Below, piece by piece: positions 15,595 through 25,988 of a DNA stretch of 64,000 nt. Each line of letters opens with the position of its first letter. The first letter of the stretch is position 1. Source of the stretch: Mesorhizobium sp. Lineage in GTDB: Bacteria; Pseudomonadota; Alphaproteobacteria; Rhizobiales; Rhizobiaceae. The notes under the pieces were generated by a model. The model worked only from the letters and a program-made list of their open reading frames with translations, ran no database searches and was not told the DNA's origin. The translations under genes were made by a program, and so were the position numbers. The stretch is taken from the NCBI RefSeq assembly GCF_017306545.1, contig NZ_JAFKID010000024.1, forward strand, positions 1 to 64,000, read 5' to 3'.

Positions 15595-16491
15595 ATGAAA
15601 GCCTCGCGCCTCTCACCGCCATTCCTGCTCCTGTTGCCGGCGATCGTCGTGCTGGCGGCGGTGGTGGTCGTGCCGCTGGCGCTGTCGCTCTATTCGAGCT
15701 TCACGCCGTTTAGGCTGACGCGGCCGGAAACCTTCTTCACCTTCATCGGCCTGCGCAACTACCAGCGCATCCTTTCCGACTGGAATTTCTGGATCGCCTT
15801 CGGTCGCACCGTGCTTTTGCTGACGGTGGCGCTCAACCTCGAAATGCTGTTCGGCCTCGGCCTCGCGCTGCTGGTGGAAAAAGCCTCGCGCGGCCAGCGC
15901 CTGCTCAGAACCATCATGATGTTTCCGATGATGTTCTCGCCGATCCTCGTCGGCTTCCAGTTCAAGTTCATGTTCAACGACAATATCGGCCTGGTGAACA
16001 ACACCCTGCAATCGCTCGGGCTGACCGACCGCGCGATCCCCTGGCTGATCGACGGCAAGCTCGCCTTCATCGCCATTTCGATCGCCGAGATCTGGTCCTC
16101 GACCTCGATCTTCGCCATCCTCATCCTCGCCGGCCTGCTCGCCATGCCGAAGGAGCCGGTGGAGGCGGCGCGCGTCGACGGCTGCACGCCCTGGCAGACC
16201 TTCCGCTATGTCACATGGCCGTTCGTCATGCCGTTCGCCTTCATCGCCATGACGATCCGCTCGCTCGACGTGGCGCGCGCCTACGACATCGTGAAGATCA
16301 TGACGGACGGCGGCCCGGCCGGCCGCACCGAGCTTTTGTGGACGCTGATCGCGCGCACCGCCTACTCCGACGCGCGCATGGGGCCGGCCAACGCCATGGC
16401 CTACGTCTCGATCGTGCTGTCGATCGTCTTCACCGTCTATTTCTTCAAGAAGCTCGCCGCGGCGCGCGCGCAGATCGGCGCGGAGTGGTGA
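15595..16491 (+). CDS. Sugar ABC transporter permease (MalF/UgpA type)
   Basis: The 298-residue inner-membrane protein starts with a hydrophobic helix (PPFLLLLPAIVVLAAVVVVP) and has about six membrane segments. The EAA loop contacting the ATPase is EPVEAARVDGCTPWQTFRYV. It pairs with the permease at 16494 to form the translocation channel. The ATG at 15595 is chosen because the upstream in-frame region is the repeat element, not protein-like. The next gene follows after 2 bases. Confidence 0.92.
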   Translation: MKASRLSPPFLLLLPAIVVLAAVVVVPLALSLYSSFTPFRLTRPETFFTFIGLRNYQRILSDWNFWIAFGRTVLLLTVALNLEMLFGLGLALLVEKASRGQRLLRTIMMFPMMFSPILVGFQFKFMFNDNIGLVNNTLQSLGLTDRAIPWLIDGKLAFIAISIAEIWSSTSIFAILILAGLLAMPKEPVEAARVDGCTPWQTFRYVTWPFVMPFAFIAMTIRSLDVARAYDIVKIMTDGGPAGRTELLWTLIARTAYSDARMGPANAMAYVSIVLSIVFTVYFFKKLAAARAQIGAEW

Positions 16492-16493
16492 CA

Positions 16494-17360
16494 ATGGACG
16501 CCAACACATCCGCCCGCATCAAGCGCCGCGCCGCCAGGGTCGCCCATGGCGTCGGCCTGTTCCTCGCCATGCTGGTGATCTGCCTGCCCGGCCTGTGGAT
16601 CGTGCTCTCCTCGCTGCGCCCCACCGTCGAGATCATGGCCAAGCCGCCGGTCTGGATTCCGCAGCAGATTTCGCTGGACGCCTATGTCGCCATGTTCTCG
16701 GGCGTCGGCAAGGGCGGCATTCCGGTGTTCGACTATTTCCGCAATTCGCTCATCATTTCCGTCACCTCGACGGTGATCGCCATCGCCATCGGCATGGCCG
16801 GCGGCTACGCTTTCGCGCGCTACCGCTTCCGCGGCAAGTCGGGGCTGTTCCTCGGCCTGATGCTGACGCGCACGGTGCCCGGCATCGCGCTGTCGCTGCC
16901 GCTGTTCTTCGTCTATGCCAAGCTCGACATCATCGACACGCATTTCGGCCTGATCCTGGCCTATGTCGCGCTCAACGTGCCGTTCACCATCTGGCTGATC
17001 GACGGCTTCTTCCGGCAGGTGCCGCGCGATCTCGCAGAGGCCGCCCAGATCGACGGCTGCACCCGCTGGCAGGCCTTCTGGCAGGTCGAGTTTCCGCTTG
17101 CCGGGCCGGGCATCGCCTCCTCGGGCATCTTCGCCTTCCTCACCTCGTGGAACGAGTTCGCGCTCGCTTCGCAGCTGACGCGCTCGATCAATTCCAAGAC
17201 GCTGCCCGTCGGCCTGCTCGACTACACGGCCGAGTTCACAATCGACTGGCGCGGCATGTGCGCGCTGGCGGTGGTGATGATCGTGCCGGCGCTGGTCCTT
17301 ACCTTCATCGTCCAGAAACATCTCGTCGGCGGCCTCACCTCCGGCGCGGTGAAAGGCTGA
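16494..17360 (+). CDS. Sugar ABC transporter permease (MalG/UgpE type)
   Basis: The 288-residue inner-membrane protein has a first helix at VGLFLAMLVICLPGLWIVLS, the family motif YAFARYRFRGKSG, and an EAA loop RDLAEAAQIDGCTRWQAFWQ. It is the second channel half of the importer. It sits 2 bases after the first permease and 3 bases before the ATPase gene, so all are one operon. Confidence 0.93.
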   Translation: MDANTSARIKRRAARVAHGVGLFLAMLVICLPGLWIVLSSLRPTVEIMAKPPVWIPQQISLDAYVAMFSGVGKGGIPVFDYFRNSLIISVTSTVIAIAIGMAGGYAFARYRFRGKSGLFLGLMLTRTVPGIALSLPLFFVYAKLDIIDTHFGLILAYVALNVPFTIWLIDGFFRQVPRDLAEAAQIDGCTRWQAFWQVEFPLAGPGIASSGIFAFLTSWNEFALASQLTRSINSKTLPVGLLDYTAEFTIDWRGMCALAVVMIVPALVLTFIVQKHLVGGLTSGAVKG

Positions 17361-17363
17361 ACC

Positions 17364-18461
<1,098 letters not shown>

Positions 18462-18463
18462 CC

Positions 18464-19585
18464 ATGGCGAGGATCGAAAAGGTCGAACTGGCCATGGTCG
18501 ATCTGGTGCCGAAGGTGAAACGCACCGACGCCATCCAGAGTTTCGTCAGCCAGGAAACGCCGATCGTCACGATCACCGATGCCGACGGCGCGGTCGGCAT
18601 GGGCTACAGCTACACCATCGGCACCGGCGGTTCCTCGGTCATGCGGCTTCTGGCCGACCACCTGGCGCCGCGCCTGATCGGCCGCGACGCGGATAGGATC
18701 GAGGCGATCTGGCACGAGTTGGAATTCGCTACCCACGCCACCACCATCGGCGCCATCACGGCCATCGCGCTGGCGGCGATTGACACGGCACTGTGGGATC
18801 TCAGGGCGAAGAAGCAAAACCTGCCGCTGTGGAAGCTGGCCGGCGGCGCCAAGGAAAGCTGCCCGCTCTACACCACCGAGGGCGGTTGGCTGCACATCGA
18901 GACGCAGGCGCTGGTGGAAGACGCGCTGGCGGCGAAGGCCAAAGGTTTCAACGGTTCCAAGGTCAAGATCGGCAAGCCGCACGGCTCGGAGGATGTCGCC
19001 CGGCTCGCGGCGGTGCGCAAGGCGGTCGGCGACGGCTACGAGATCATGACCGACTGCAACCAGGGCTTTGCCGTGGACGAGGCGATCCGCCGCGCCGAGC
19101 GCCTGCGCGACCTCGACCTCGCCTGGATCGAGGAGCCGCTGCCGGCCGACGACATCGACGGCCATGTGCGCCTCAACCGCTCGACGGCGACGCCGGTGGC
19201 GGTCGGCGAATCGCTCTATTCGATCCGCCATTTTCGCGAGTACATGCAGAAGGGCGGCTGCTCCATCGTGCAGGTCGATGTCGGCCGCATCGGCGGCATC
19301 ACGCCATGGCTGAAGGTGGCGCACATGGCGGAAGCCTTCGATATGCCGGTCTGCCCGCATTTCCTCATGGAACTGCATGTCAGCCTGGTCTGTGCCATCC
19401 AGAACGGCAAATATGTCGAGTACATTCCCCAGTTGGACGAGCTGACGGGAAAGAAGATGCGCATCGAGAACGGCCGCGCCTTTGCGCCGGCCGAACCTGG
19501 CCTCGGCATCGACTGGGATTTCGACGCGCTGAAGGCACGCAGCCTCGCCGAATTCAGCGTCGCCGTCACCGAACGGAGGGACTGA
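18464..19585 (+). CDS. Mandelate racemase/muconate lactonizing (enolase superfamily) enzyme, probable sugar-acid dehydratase
   Basis: The 373-residue protein has the enolase-superfamily catalytic set: SKVKIGKPHG (Lys pair), EIMTDCNQGF, LAWIEEPLPADD and PVAVGESLYS (three metal ligands), and CPHFLMELHVSL (general-base His region). Such enzymes abstract a proton next to a carboxylate; in sugar operons they dehydrate aldonates to 2-keto-3-deoxy acids. It differs clearly from the fuconate dehydratase at 23305, so the locus has two dehydratases, perhaps for two related sugars. It is cotranscribed with the importer and the mutarotase. Confidence 0.88.
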   Translation: MARIEKVELAMVDLVPKVKRTDAIQSFVSQETPIVTITDADGAVGMGYSYTIGTGGSSVMRLLADHLAPRLIGRDADRIEAIWHELEFATHATTIGAITAIALAAIDTALWDLRAKKQNLPLWKLAGGAKESCPLYTTEGGWLHIETQALVEDALAAKAKGFNGSKVKIGKPHGSEDVARLAAVRKAVGDGYEIMTDCNQGFAVDEAIRRAERLRDLDLAWIEEPLPADDIDGHVRLNRSTATPVAVGESLYSIRHFREYMQKGGCSIVQVDVGRIGGITPWLKVAHMAEAFDMPVCPHFLMELHVSLVCAIQNGKYVEYIPQLDELTGKKMRIENGRAFAPAEPGLGIDWDFDALKARSLAEFSVAVTERRD

Positions 19586-19586
19586 T

Positions 19587-19916
19587 ATGCAGCGCATGGG
19601 CATGGTGCTCGGCCTCAAGCCGGAAAAGGTGGAAGAATACGTGCGCCTGCACGCCGCCGTCTGGCCGGACGTGCTCGCCATGATCTCGGCCTGCAACATC
19701 CAGAATTATTCGATCTACCTGAAACGGCCGGAAAACCTGCTGTTCTCCTATTTCGAATACCACGGCACCGATTTCGCCGCCGACATGGCGAAGATGGCCG
19801 CCGACCCGAAGACGCAGGAATGGTGGGCCGTCTGCATGCCCTGCCAGCAGCCGCTCGAAACGCGCAAGGACGGCGAATGGTGGGCCTCGATGGACGAGGT
19901 GTTCCATCATGGGTGA
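19587..19916 (+). CDS. L-rhamnose/L-fucose mutarotase family protein (RhaM/RhaU fold)
   Basis: The 109-residue protein interconverts sugar anomers so the beta form can enter the pathway. Diagnostic features are the start QRMGMVLGLKPEKVEEYVRL, the active-site segment LHAAVWPDV, IQNYSIYL, LFSYFEYHG and the tail EWWASMDEVFHHG. Length is normal for RhaM. It begins one base after the stop of the enolase-superfamily gene. Its presence points to a 6-deoxyhexose such as L-fucose or L-rhamnose. Confidence 0.9.
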   Translation: MQRMGMVLGLKPEKVEEYVRLHAAVWPDVLAMISACNIQNYSIYLKRPENLLFSYFEYHGTDFAADMAKMAADPKTQEWWAVCMPCQQPLETRKDGEWWASMDEVFHHG

Positions 19917-19929
19917 GGTTCAGCGCCTA

Positions 19930-20075
19930 CCCCTCCCCCTTGAGGGGAGGGTGGCCGCGAAGCGGTCGGGAGGGGTCGGCCAAGGCAGCGCGCGATGTTC
20001 CTTTCCGTCCCTCGCGCGGCGGCACCGACCCCCTCTGACCGCTTCGCGGCCATCTCCCCCTCAAGGGGGGAGAGG
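19930..20075. repeat. Second palindromic intergenic element (different sequence family)
   Basis: Imperfect inverted arms of about 50 bases (19930-19979 and 20025-20075) share the exact core GGCCGCGAAGCGGTC and pair the segments CTCCCCCTTGAGGGG and CCCCCTCAAGGGGGGA. The element fills the space between the mutarotase and oxidoreductase genes. Its right end reads GAGAGGAGG, which is also the ribosome binding site of the next gene. Confidence 0.7.
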
Positions 20076-20084
20076 AGGCAGCGT

Positions 20085-21152
20085 ATGACCTTCAACCCCT
20101 CTGCCCTTTCCCAGTCCTGGCCGATGCCGTCGCAGCCGCGGCCCATCGTCACCTTCGGCGCCGGTTCCATCGTCGGCGACGCGCATTTCCCGGCTTACAA
20201 GAAGGCGGGCTTTCCGGTTGCCGGCCTTTATGATCCGGACCGCGCCAAGGCCGGAAAGCTGGCGGCGCAATGGGGCGTGCGGGCCTTCGCTTCCGTGGCC
20301 GAGGCGGCGGCGGTGGAAGGCGCGATCTTCGATCTCGCCACGCCGCCGGCGCGCCATGCCGAGGTGCTGAAAGCCTTACCCGACGGCGCCGTCGTGCTGA
20401 TCCAGAAGCCGATGGGCAACACGCTCGACGAAGCGACGGAAATCCTTTCCATTTGCCGGCAAAAGAAGCTGAAGGCGGCGGTCAATTTCAAGCTTCGCTT
20501 CGCGCCGATGATGCTGGCGCTGAAGGACGCTGTTCGCAAAGGCTGGCTCGGCGAGGTGGTGGATTTCGACGCCTGGCTGGCGCTCGACACGCCATGGCGG
20601 CTGTGGGAATTCGTGCTGACATCGCCGCGCGTCGAGCTTGCCTTGCACTCCATCCACTATCTCGACGTCATCCGGCAGCTTCTCGGCGATCCGGCGGGCG
20701 TGCATGCCAGGTCGCTCGGCCATCCGAACCATACGGTCGCGCAGACCCGCACCAGCGCCATCCTCGCTTACGGCGAGGCCGTGCGCTGCTCGCTGTCGAT
20801 CAACCACGACCACAAGTTCGGCCGCCGCCATCAGGCCTGCGAGTTCCGCATCTCGGGCACCGAGGGCGCGGCCTACCTGCAACTCGGCGTCAATCTCGAC
20901 TATCCGCGCGGCGAGCCGGATATCCTGGAGATTTATCCGAAGGGCGGCGACGATTGGGTGACGGTGCCGCTTTCCGGCGCCTGGTTCCCGGACGCCTTCG
21001 TCGGCCGCATGGCCAACGTCCAGCGCTTCGCCGCCGGCGAGGATGCCGAACTGGTCAGCTCCGTCGAGGATGCGTGGAACACCATGGCGCTGGTCGAGGC
21101 CGCCTATCGATCGAGCGCCGTCCCGGCGACGCCGCTGGCGAGGAAGCCCTGA
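20085..21152 (+). CDS. Gfo/Idh/MocA-family NAD(P)-dependent oxidoreductase
   Basis: The 355-residue protein has an N-terminal Rossmann fold with [20 protein letters not shown], the Gfo/Idh/MocA EKP-type motif as VLIQKPMG, and the catalytic segment [15 protein letters not shown] (His and Asp). It probably oxidises a sugar or sugar acid in the cytoplasm and is the best local candidate for the missing L-fucose dehydrogenase step, though that role is usually filled by an SDR or AKR enzyme. The ATG at 20085 has GAGGAGG in front, donated by the end of the repeat element. Its stop overlaps the next start (TGATG). Confidence 0.87.
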   Translation: MTFNPSALSQSWPMPSQPRPIVTFGAGSIVGDAHFPAYKKAGFPVAGLYDPDRAKAGKLAAQWGVRAFASVAEAAAVEGAIFDLATPPARHAEVLKALPDGAVVLIQKPMGNTLDEATEILSICRQKKLKAAVNFKLRFAPMMLALKDAVRKGWLGEVVDFDAWLALDTPWRLWEFVLTSPRVELALHSIHYLDVIRQLLGDPAGVHARSLGHPNHTVAQTRTSAILAYGEAVRCSLSINHDHKFGRRHQACEFRISGTEGAAYLQLGVNLDYPRGEPDILEIYPKGGDDWVTVPLSGAWFPDAFVGRMANVQRFAAGEDAELVSSVEDAWNTMALVEAAYRSSAVPATPLARKP

Positions 21153-21604
21153 TGGAACAGATCACCTATTTCGAGGACTACGCCATCGGCGCGGCGCGCA
21201 AGACCAGCGGGCGCACCATCACCGAAACGGATTTCGTCGTCCATGCCGGCCATACCGGCGATTTCTTTCCGCATCACATGGACGCCGAGTTCATGAAGGA
21301 AACGCCGTTCGGCCAGCGCATCGCCCACGGCACGCTGGTGTTTTCCATCGGCGTCGGGTTGACGGCGAGCGTCATCAACCCGGTCGCCTTTTCCTACGGC
21401 TACGACCGGCTGCGCTTCATCAAGCCGGTCTTCATCGGCGACACCATCCACAGCCGCACGACGATCGCCGCCAAGGAGGACGACCCGAAGCGGGCCGGCT
21501 CCGGGCGCGTCATCGAGCGCCTCGAAGTCGTCAACCAGCACGGCGAGGTCGTGCTCGCGGCCGATCACATCTATATCGTCGAGCGGCGCGGCAAGCCGGC
21601 TTGA
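21152..21604 (+). CDS. MaoC-like hotdog-fold dehydratase
   Basis: The 150-residue protein keeps the R-hydratase dyad D37 and H42 in [14 protein letters not shown], followed by [17 protein letters not shown]. It shares [19 protein letters not shown] with the protein at 9240. Its start overlaps the oxidoreductase stop. A hydratase is not part of the textbook L-fucose route, so it may act on an analogous non-CoA or CoA intermediate of a second substrate. The fold call is safe; the role is open. Confidence 0.88.
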   Translation: MEQITYFEDYAIGAARKTSGRTITETDFVVHAGHTGDFFPHHMDAEFMKETPFGQRIAHGTLVFSIGVGLTASVINPVAFSYGYDRLRFIKPVFIGDTIHSRTTIAAKEDDPKRAGSGRVIERLEVVNQHGEVVLAADHIYIVERRGKPA

Positions 21605-21622
21605 GAAGAACGGAGACAGGAC

Positions 21623-22357
21623 ATGACAGGCAAACTGCACGGCAAGACGGTCGTCATCACGGCTGCGGCGCAAGGCATCGGCCGCGCCTCGGCGCTGGCC
21701 TTCGCTGCGGCCGGCGCCAAAGTGGTGGCAACCGACATCAACGAGAAGATGCTCGGCGAACTGAACGGCACCTCGGGCATCGCCACACACAAGCTCGACG
21801 TGCTGAACGACGCGGCGGTGAAGACCGCCTTCGCCGAAATCGGCCGGGTGGACGTGCTGTTCAACTGTGCCGGCTTCGTCCACGGCGGCTCCATCCTGGA
21901 GATGAAGGACGAGGACTTCGACTTCGCCATCGACCTCAACGTGCGCGCCATGGTGCGCACCATCCGCGCCGTGCTGCCCGGCATGCTGGAACGCGGCGAC
22001 GGCGCCATCATCAACATGTCGTCGCTGGCCAGTTCGCAAAAGGGCGTGCCGAACCGCTTCGTCTACGGGCTGACCAAGGCGGCGGTGATCGGGTTGACCA
22101 AGGCGGTCGCCGCCGATTACGTGACCAAGGGCATCCGCTGCAACGCCATCTGCCCCGGCACGGTGGAAAGCCCCTCGCTGGAAGGCCGCATGCGGGCCGG
22201 CGGAGACTACGAGGCGTCGCGCGCGGCCTTCATCGCCCGCCAGCCGATGGGTCGCCTCGGCACGGCGGAGGAAATCGCCGACCTCGCCGTGCACCTCGCC
22301 GGCGCCACCTACACGACCGGGCAGGCGTACAACATCGACGGCGGCTGGTCTATTTGA
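21623..22357 (+). CDS. SDR dehydrogenase, probable 2-keto-3-deoxy-L-fuconate dehydrogenase
   Basis: The 244-residue short-chain dehydrogenase has TAAAQGIGRASALAFAAAG for NAD binding, FNCAGFVHGG, and the catalytic Ser133/Ser134, Tyr148 and Lys152 (YGLTK). The TAAAQGIG start and overall pattern resemble the DHRS6/BDH2-like dehydrogenases that oxidise L-2-keto-3-deoxyfuconate at C4. It lies between the MaoC gene and the FAH-family hydrolase, which would act on its diketo product. Role confidence comes mainly from the flanking fuconate dehydratase and hydrolase. Confidence 0.88.
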   Translation: MTGKLHGKTVVITAAAQGIGRASALAFAAAGAKVVATDINEKMLGELNGTSGIATHKLDVLNDAAVKTAFAEIGRVDVLFNCAGFVHGGSILEMKDEDFDFAIDLNVRAMVRTIRAVLPGMLERGDGAIINMSSLASSQKGVPNRFVYGLTKAAVIGLTKAVAADYVTKGIRCNAICPGTVESPSLEGRMRAGGDYEASRAAFIARQPMGRLGTAEEIADLAVHLAGATYTTGQAYNIDGGWSI

Positions 22358-22439
22358 CAGCCGGGGCTCGCGGCGTCCATTTGGCGGCGCGAACCTTGAA
22401 CCTGGCCTCACCGCCGCACGAACACAGGGAGACAAATCG

Positions 22440-23285
22440 ATGAAACTGCTGCGCTACGGCGAACCGAGAGCGGAAAAGCCCGGCCTTCTCGACGCGGACG
22501 GCGTGATCCGCGACCTGTCCGGCCATGTGGCCGACATCGGCGGCGGCGCGCTCGATCCGGCGGCGCTGGCTTCGCTCGGCAAGATCGACGCGAAGACGCT
22601 GCCGGCCGTTTCCGGCAAACCGCGCCTCGGCGCCTGCGTGGCCGGCGTCGGCAAGTTCATCTGCATCGGCCTCAACTATTCCGATCACGCCGCCGAGACG
22701 GGCGCCACCGTGCCGTCCGAGCCGATCATCTTCATGAAGGCGAGTTCGGCCGTTTCCGGTCCCAACGACGACGTGCTGATCCCGCGCGGCTCGGAAAAGA
22801 CCGACTGGGAGGTCGAGCTTGCCGTCGTCATCGGCAAGAAGGCCAAGTATGTCTCCGAGGCGGACGCGCTGGACTACGTCGCCGGCTACTGCCTCACCAA
22901 CGACGTCTCGGAACGCGCCTTCCAGATCGAGCGGCAGGGCCAGTGGACCAAGGGCAAGAGCTGCGACACCTTCGGCCCGATCGGCCCCTGGCTGGTGACG
23001 AAGGACGAGATCGCCGACCCGCAGAACCTGAAGATGTGGCTGACGGTGAACGGCGAGATGGTGCAGAACGGCTCGTCCAAGACCATGGTCTACGGCGTCG
23101 CCTTCCTCGTCTCCTATCTCAGCCAGTTCATGAGCCTGATGCCCGGCGACGTCATCTCCACCGGCACGCCGCCCGGCGTCGGGCTGGGCATGAAGCCGCC
23201 GCGCTACCTCAAGGCCGGCGACGTCGTCGAACTCGGCATCGAGGGGCTCGGCACGCAGAAGCAGACGTTCCGGGCGGATCGCTGA
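22440..23285 (+). CDS. Fumarylacetoacetate hydrolase family protein, probable 2,4-diketo-3-deoxy-L-fuconate hydrolase
   Basis: The 281-residue protein has the FAH fold signatures: [45 protein letters not shown] with the metal-binding Glu pair, and [18 protein letters not shown]. In non-phosphorylating L-fucose or L-rhamnose pathways this enzyme splits the 2,4-diketo acid into pyruvate and L-lactate. It follows the SDR by 82 bases and precedes the fuconate dehydratase by 19. Ureidoglycolate lyase is a common misannotation for this group. Confidence 0.88.
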   Translation: MKLLRYGEPRAEKPGLLDADGVIRDLSGHVADIGGGALDPAALASLGKIDAKTLPAVSGKPRLGACVAGVGKFICIGLNYSDHAAETGATVPSEPIIFMKASSAVSGPNDDVLIPRGSEKTDWEVELAVVIGKKAKYVSEADALDYVAGYCLTNDVSERAFQIERQGQWTKGKSCDTFGPIGPWLVTKDEIADPQNLKMWLTVNGEMVQNGSSKTMVYGVAFLVSYLSQFMSLMPGDVISTGTPPGVGLGMKPPRYLKAGDVVELGIEGLGTQKQTFRADR

Positions 23286-23304
23286 GCGTAACGAGGCAGC
23301 CGAC

Positions 23305-24582
23305 ATGACCACCATCACCGATCTTCGCGTCTTCGACCTGCGCTTCCCGACCTCGCAGAGCCTCGACGGCTCCGACGCGATGAACCCGGACCCGGACTAT
23401 TCGGCCGCCTATGTCATCCTCGACACGGACAGGCCGGACCTCAAGGGGCACGGCCTGACCTTCACCATCGGCCGCGGCAACGAGATCTGCTGCGCGGCGA
23501 TCGAAGCGCTGCGGCATCTGGTGGTGGGACTGGACCTCGATGACGTGAAGGCCGATCCGGGCCGCTTCTGGCATCGCCTCACCGGCGACAGCCAGTTGCG
23601 CTGGATCGGCCCCGACAAGGGCGCCATGCATCTGGCCGTCGGCGCGGCGGTCAACGCGGTATGGGACCTGTGGGCGAAGGAAGCGGGCAAGCCGGTGTGG
23701 CGGCTGGTGGCGGAGATGAGCCCGGAGGAGATCGTGAAAATCGTCGATTTCCGCTACCTCACCGACGCCATCACGCCCGACGAGGCGCTGGAAATCCTGA
23801 AGCGGGCGGAGCCCGGCAAGGCCGACCGCATCGCCACGCTCGAGCGCGAAGGCTACGCCTGCTACACCACTTCGGCCGGCTGGCTCGGCTATTCCGACGA
23901 AAAGCTGCGGCGGCTGTGCCGCGAGGCGGTCGAGCAGGGTTTCAACCACGTCAAGCTCAAGGTCGGCGCCAACCGCGCCGACGACATCCGCCGGCTGACC
24001 ATCGCCCGCGAGGTCATCGGCCCCGACCGGGTGCTGATGATCGACGCCAACCAGGTGTGGGAGGTCGGCCAGGCGATCGACTGGCTGAAGGACCTCGCCT
24101 TCGCAAAACCCTTCTTCATCGAGGAGCCGACCAGCCCCGACGATGTCGCCGGCCATGCGAAAATCCGCAAGGCTGTGGCGCCGATGAAGGTGGCGACCGG
24201 CGAGATGTGCCAGAACCGCATCCTGTTCAAGCAGTTCATCGCCGGCGGCGCCATCGACGTGGTGCAGATCGATTCCTGCCGCATGGGCGGGTTGAACGAG
24301 GTGCTGGCGGTGCTGCTGATGGCGGCCAAGTACGGCCTGCCGGTATGGCCGCACGCCGGCGGCGTCGGCCTGTGCGAATACGTCCAGCACCTGTCGATGA
24401 TCGACTACGTTGCCGTTTGCGGCACCAAGGAAGGGCGGGTGATCGAATATGTCGACCACCTGCACGAGCATTTCCTCGATCCCTGCGTGATCGAGAACGC
24501 CGCCTATATGCCGCCTGCCCTGCCGGGCTTCTCCATCGAGATGAAGGCCGAAACGCTCGACGCATTCCAGTTCAGGGGTTGA
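23305..24582 (+). CDS. fucD: L-fuconate dehydratase (enolase superfamily)
   Basis: The 425-residue enzyme converts L-fuconate to 2-keto-3-deoxy-L-fuconate. It matches bacterial FucD and human ENOSF1 strongly from memory: [64 protein letters not shown] (Lys), [43 protein letters not shown] (His) and YVDHLHEHF. This is the most specific identification in the cluster and anchors the fucose-type pathway. It is the last gene of the operon. Confidence 0.9.
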   Translation: MTTITDLRVFDLRFPTSQSLDGSDAMNPDPDYSAAYVILDTDRPDLKGHGLTFTIGRGNEICCAAIEALRHLVVGLDLDDVKADPGRFWHRLTGDSQLRWIGPDKGAMHLAVGAAVNAVWDLWAKEAGKPVWRLVAEMSPEEIVKIVDFRYLTDAITPDEALEILKRAEPGKADRIATLEREGYACYTTSAGWLGYSDEKLRRLCREAVEQGFNHVKLKVGANRADDIRRLTIAREVIGPDRVLMIDANQVWEVGQAIDWLKDLAFAKPFFIEEPTSPDDVAGHAKIRKAVAPMKVATGEMCQNRILFKQFIAGGAIDVVQIDSCRMGGLNEVLAVLLMAAKYGLPVWPHAGGVGLCEYVQHLSMIDYVAVCGTKEGRVIEYVDHLHEHFLDPCVIENAAYMPPALPGFSIEMKAETLDAFQFRG

Positions 24583-24962
24583 GCGGTCGGAGGCCGGCCT
24601 GCGCCGTCACAGCGGATGCTTGGCCTCGGCACCCGTTCGTCGCCGCGCCGCGCGCTTTCTGCGGACGCGGCCGGGGGCTTTGTTTTCGTTCGAAACCACA
24701 GCGGCCCGCTCCAGGCCCGGCCGCGCCGGCGTGGGAGCGACCGCGCCCAGAAACTCCGGACGGAGCCCGTCGCCGCGCCGCGCGGCTATCGAATGCAAGG
24801 CATACAAGAAGGTCGTCATCGTCCTATCCTCCAAAATCGGTGCCGCGATCCCTCAATGGCCGTCGCACACCTCAGACCGTCGATTTTGCCCATCCGGGCC
24901 GGGCCTTTCGGAAGACACGCCTCCGGCAGTCATGCACTGGCCTCGCCCGGCGGCGCGGCAAC
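24583..24962. other. Gene-poor stretch after the fucose operon
   Basis: Following the fuconate dehydratase stop, this GC-rich stretch shows no recognisable protein family on either strand. It contains only the small minus-strand frame at 24607-24819 listed separately. It borders a zone of gene fragments. Confidence 0.5.
24607..24819 (-). CDS. Small hypothetical ORF (possible gene remnant)
   Basis: The minus-strand ATG at 24819 is preceded by a strong GGAGG with suitable spacing. It opens a 70-codon frame starting MTTFLYALHSIAARRGD and ending in a basic, low-complexity tail (RVRRKRAARRRTG). The tail looks unlike a folded protein. It could be the ribosome site and first codons of a deleted gene running into unrelated DNA. 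No family was recognised. Confidence 0.25.
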   Translation of the reverse strand: MTTFLYALHSIAARRGDGLRPEFLGAVAPTPARPGLERAAVVSNENKAPGRVRRKRAARRRTGAEAKHPL

Positions 24963-25328
24963 CTACCGCCCCCAGCTCCGACGGGCCGGCGGTTCGCCGA
25001 GCGGATCGGCAAGCGTGTCGATCGCCGGGAAAAGGTCGCGCTCGCGCAGCAAGGCACCGAGCCGCTCGGGCCGGAGATCGGCCTCCAGCCCGTTCAGTTC
25101 GGCTTTCGCCCAATCGAGCATGGGGCATAGTTCGGGGCGAACGCCCGCCTTGCCGGGCCTGTCGTAAGCCCCGATCAGCCGGCGCAGGGCGTCGGCGCGC
25201 GCGGTCTTGCGGGTGAAGCGTTCCAAAAGCGCCTCGCGCTCGCTCTCGCGCCGGTGGCGGGCCTGCGACAGCCCGCGCCGTTCCACAAGCTGGCCGAGAT
25301 CGATCTCAAGCATTTCGAGGGAATTCAT
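24963..25328 (-). CDS. Hypothetical protein, Arg/Leu-rich, predicted helical
   Basis: A 121-residue frame starts at 25328 behind a good AAGGAG ribosome binding site. It reads MNSLEMLEIDLGQLVERRGL, then heavily charged helical stretches (RRESEREALLERF, KTARADALRRLIG, LDWAKAELNGLEADL). The composition looks like a small helical or coiled-coil cytoplasmic protein. I recognise no family. It lies directly downstream of the mosaic pseudogene in the same orientation. Confidence 0.5.
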   Translation of the reverse strand: MNSLEMLEIDLGQLVERRGLSQARHRRESEREALLERFTRKTARADALRRLIGAYDRPGKAGVRPELCPMLDWAKAELNGLEADLRPERLGALLRERDLFPAIDTLADPLGEPPARRSWGR

Positions 25329-25434
25329 CTCGCGCTCCTTTCTTCACGCCATGACGCGATCTTCGGAGCAAAGAGAGGATGCAACCACCCGATTGTTGCC
25401 TTCCTGGCCAGACCTTCGGGCGCTGGGAGCCCGG

Positions 25435-25988
25435 TCAGACGGCCGGGGCGGAGCGCAGAGACAGCGGCGCGAGTTCCGACAAGGGCCGGCCGCGCGGATC
25501 GTTGGCGACGATGCGGCCGGTCGCGTATTTCAGCACGTCCTTGAGCACCTTCACGGCGGCGTCGTAATCGAGGTTTTGCGGCTTGCCGTTTCGAGAAATG
25601 CAGCGCCCGTCGACGTAAACGGATTCGACCGCCCGCTCGGCTGCACAGGACAGCAGGCTGCGCAGCGGATCGTAGACCGGCTGCATGGCCGGATGCGTCA
25701 GGTCGACAACGGAGAAATCGGCCTTCGCGCCGACGGCGATGCGGGCGATGTCGGCGCGGCCGAGCGCCCGCGCGCCGGCGAGCGTCGCCATGTCCGGCAC
25801 GTCGGCAGGGGCGAGATAGAACACCGTCTTGCCGGCGATGCGGGCGCAGATCAGCGCCTGCCGCATCTCCTCCAGCATGTTGAAGGGGTAGGTGTTGGTC
25901 AAAGGCGGCACCATCAGCCGCATCGCTTGCGGCAGTACGACGAGCCGCATGGTGCGGCCGCGCGGCAGGCCGAGCGCGCTCGACGCCT
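25435..25988 (-). pseudogene. Mosaic pseudogene, 3' part: aapQ C-terminal fragment fused to an amidohydrolase C-terminus
   Basis: The frame reads EASSALGLPRGRTMRLVVLP and then MVPPLTNTY, the late cytoplasmic loop of an AapQ/BztB-type amino-acid permease. At about 25890 it switches without a stop to PFNMLEEMRQALICARIAG, LAGARALGRADIARIAVGAK and VYVDGRCISRNGKP, the C-terminal third of a TrzA/AtzA-type amidohydrolase. Neither half can function: the hydrolase lacks its barrel and metal sites. The joint falls at TNTY, where short similarity between the two parents may have helped recombination. The open frame from the internal ATG at 25950 could still be translated as a 171-residue chimera. Confidence 0.85.
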
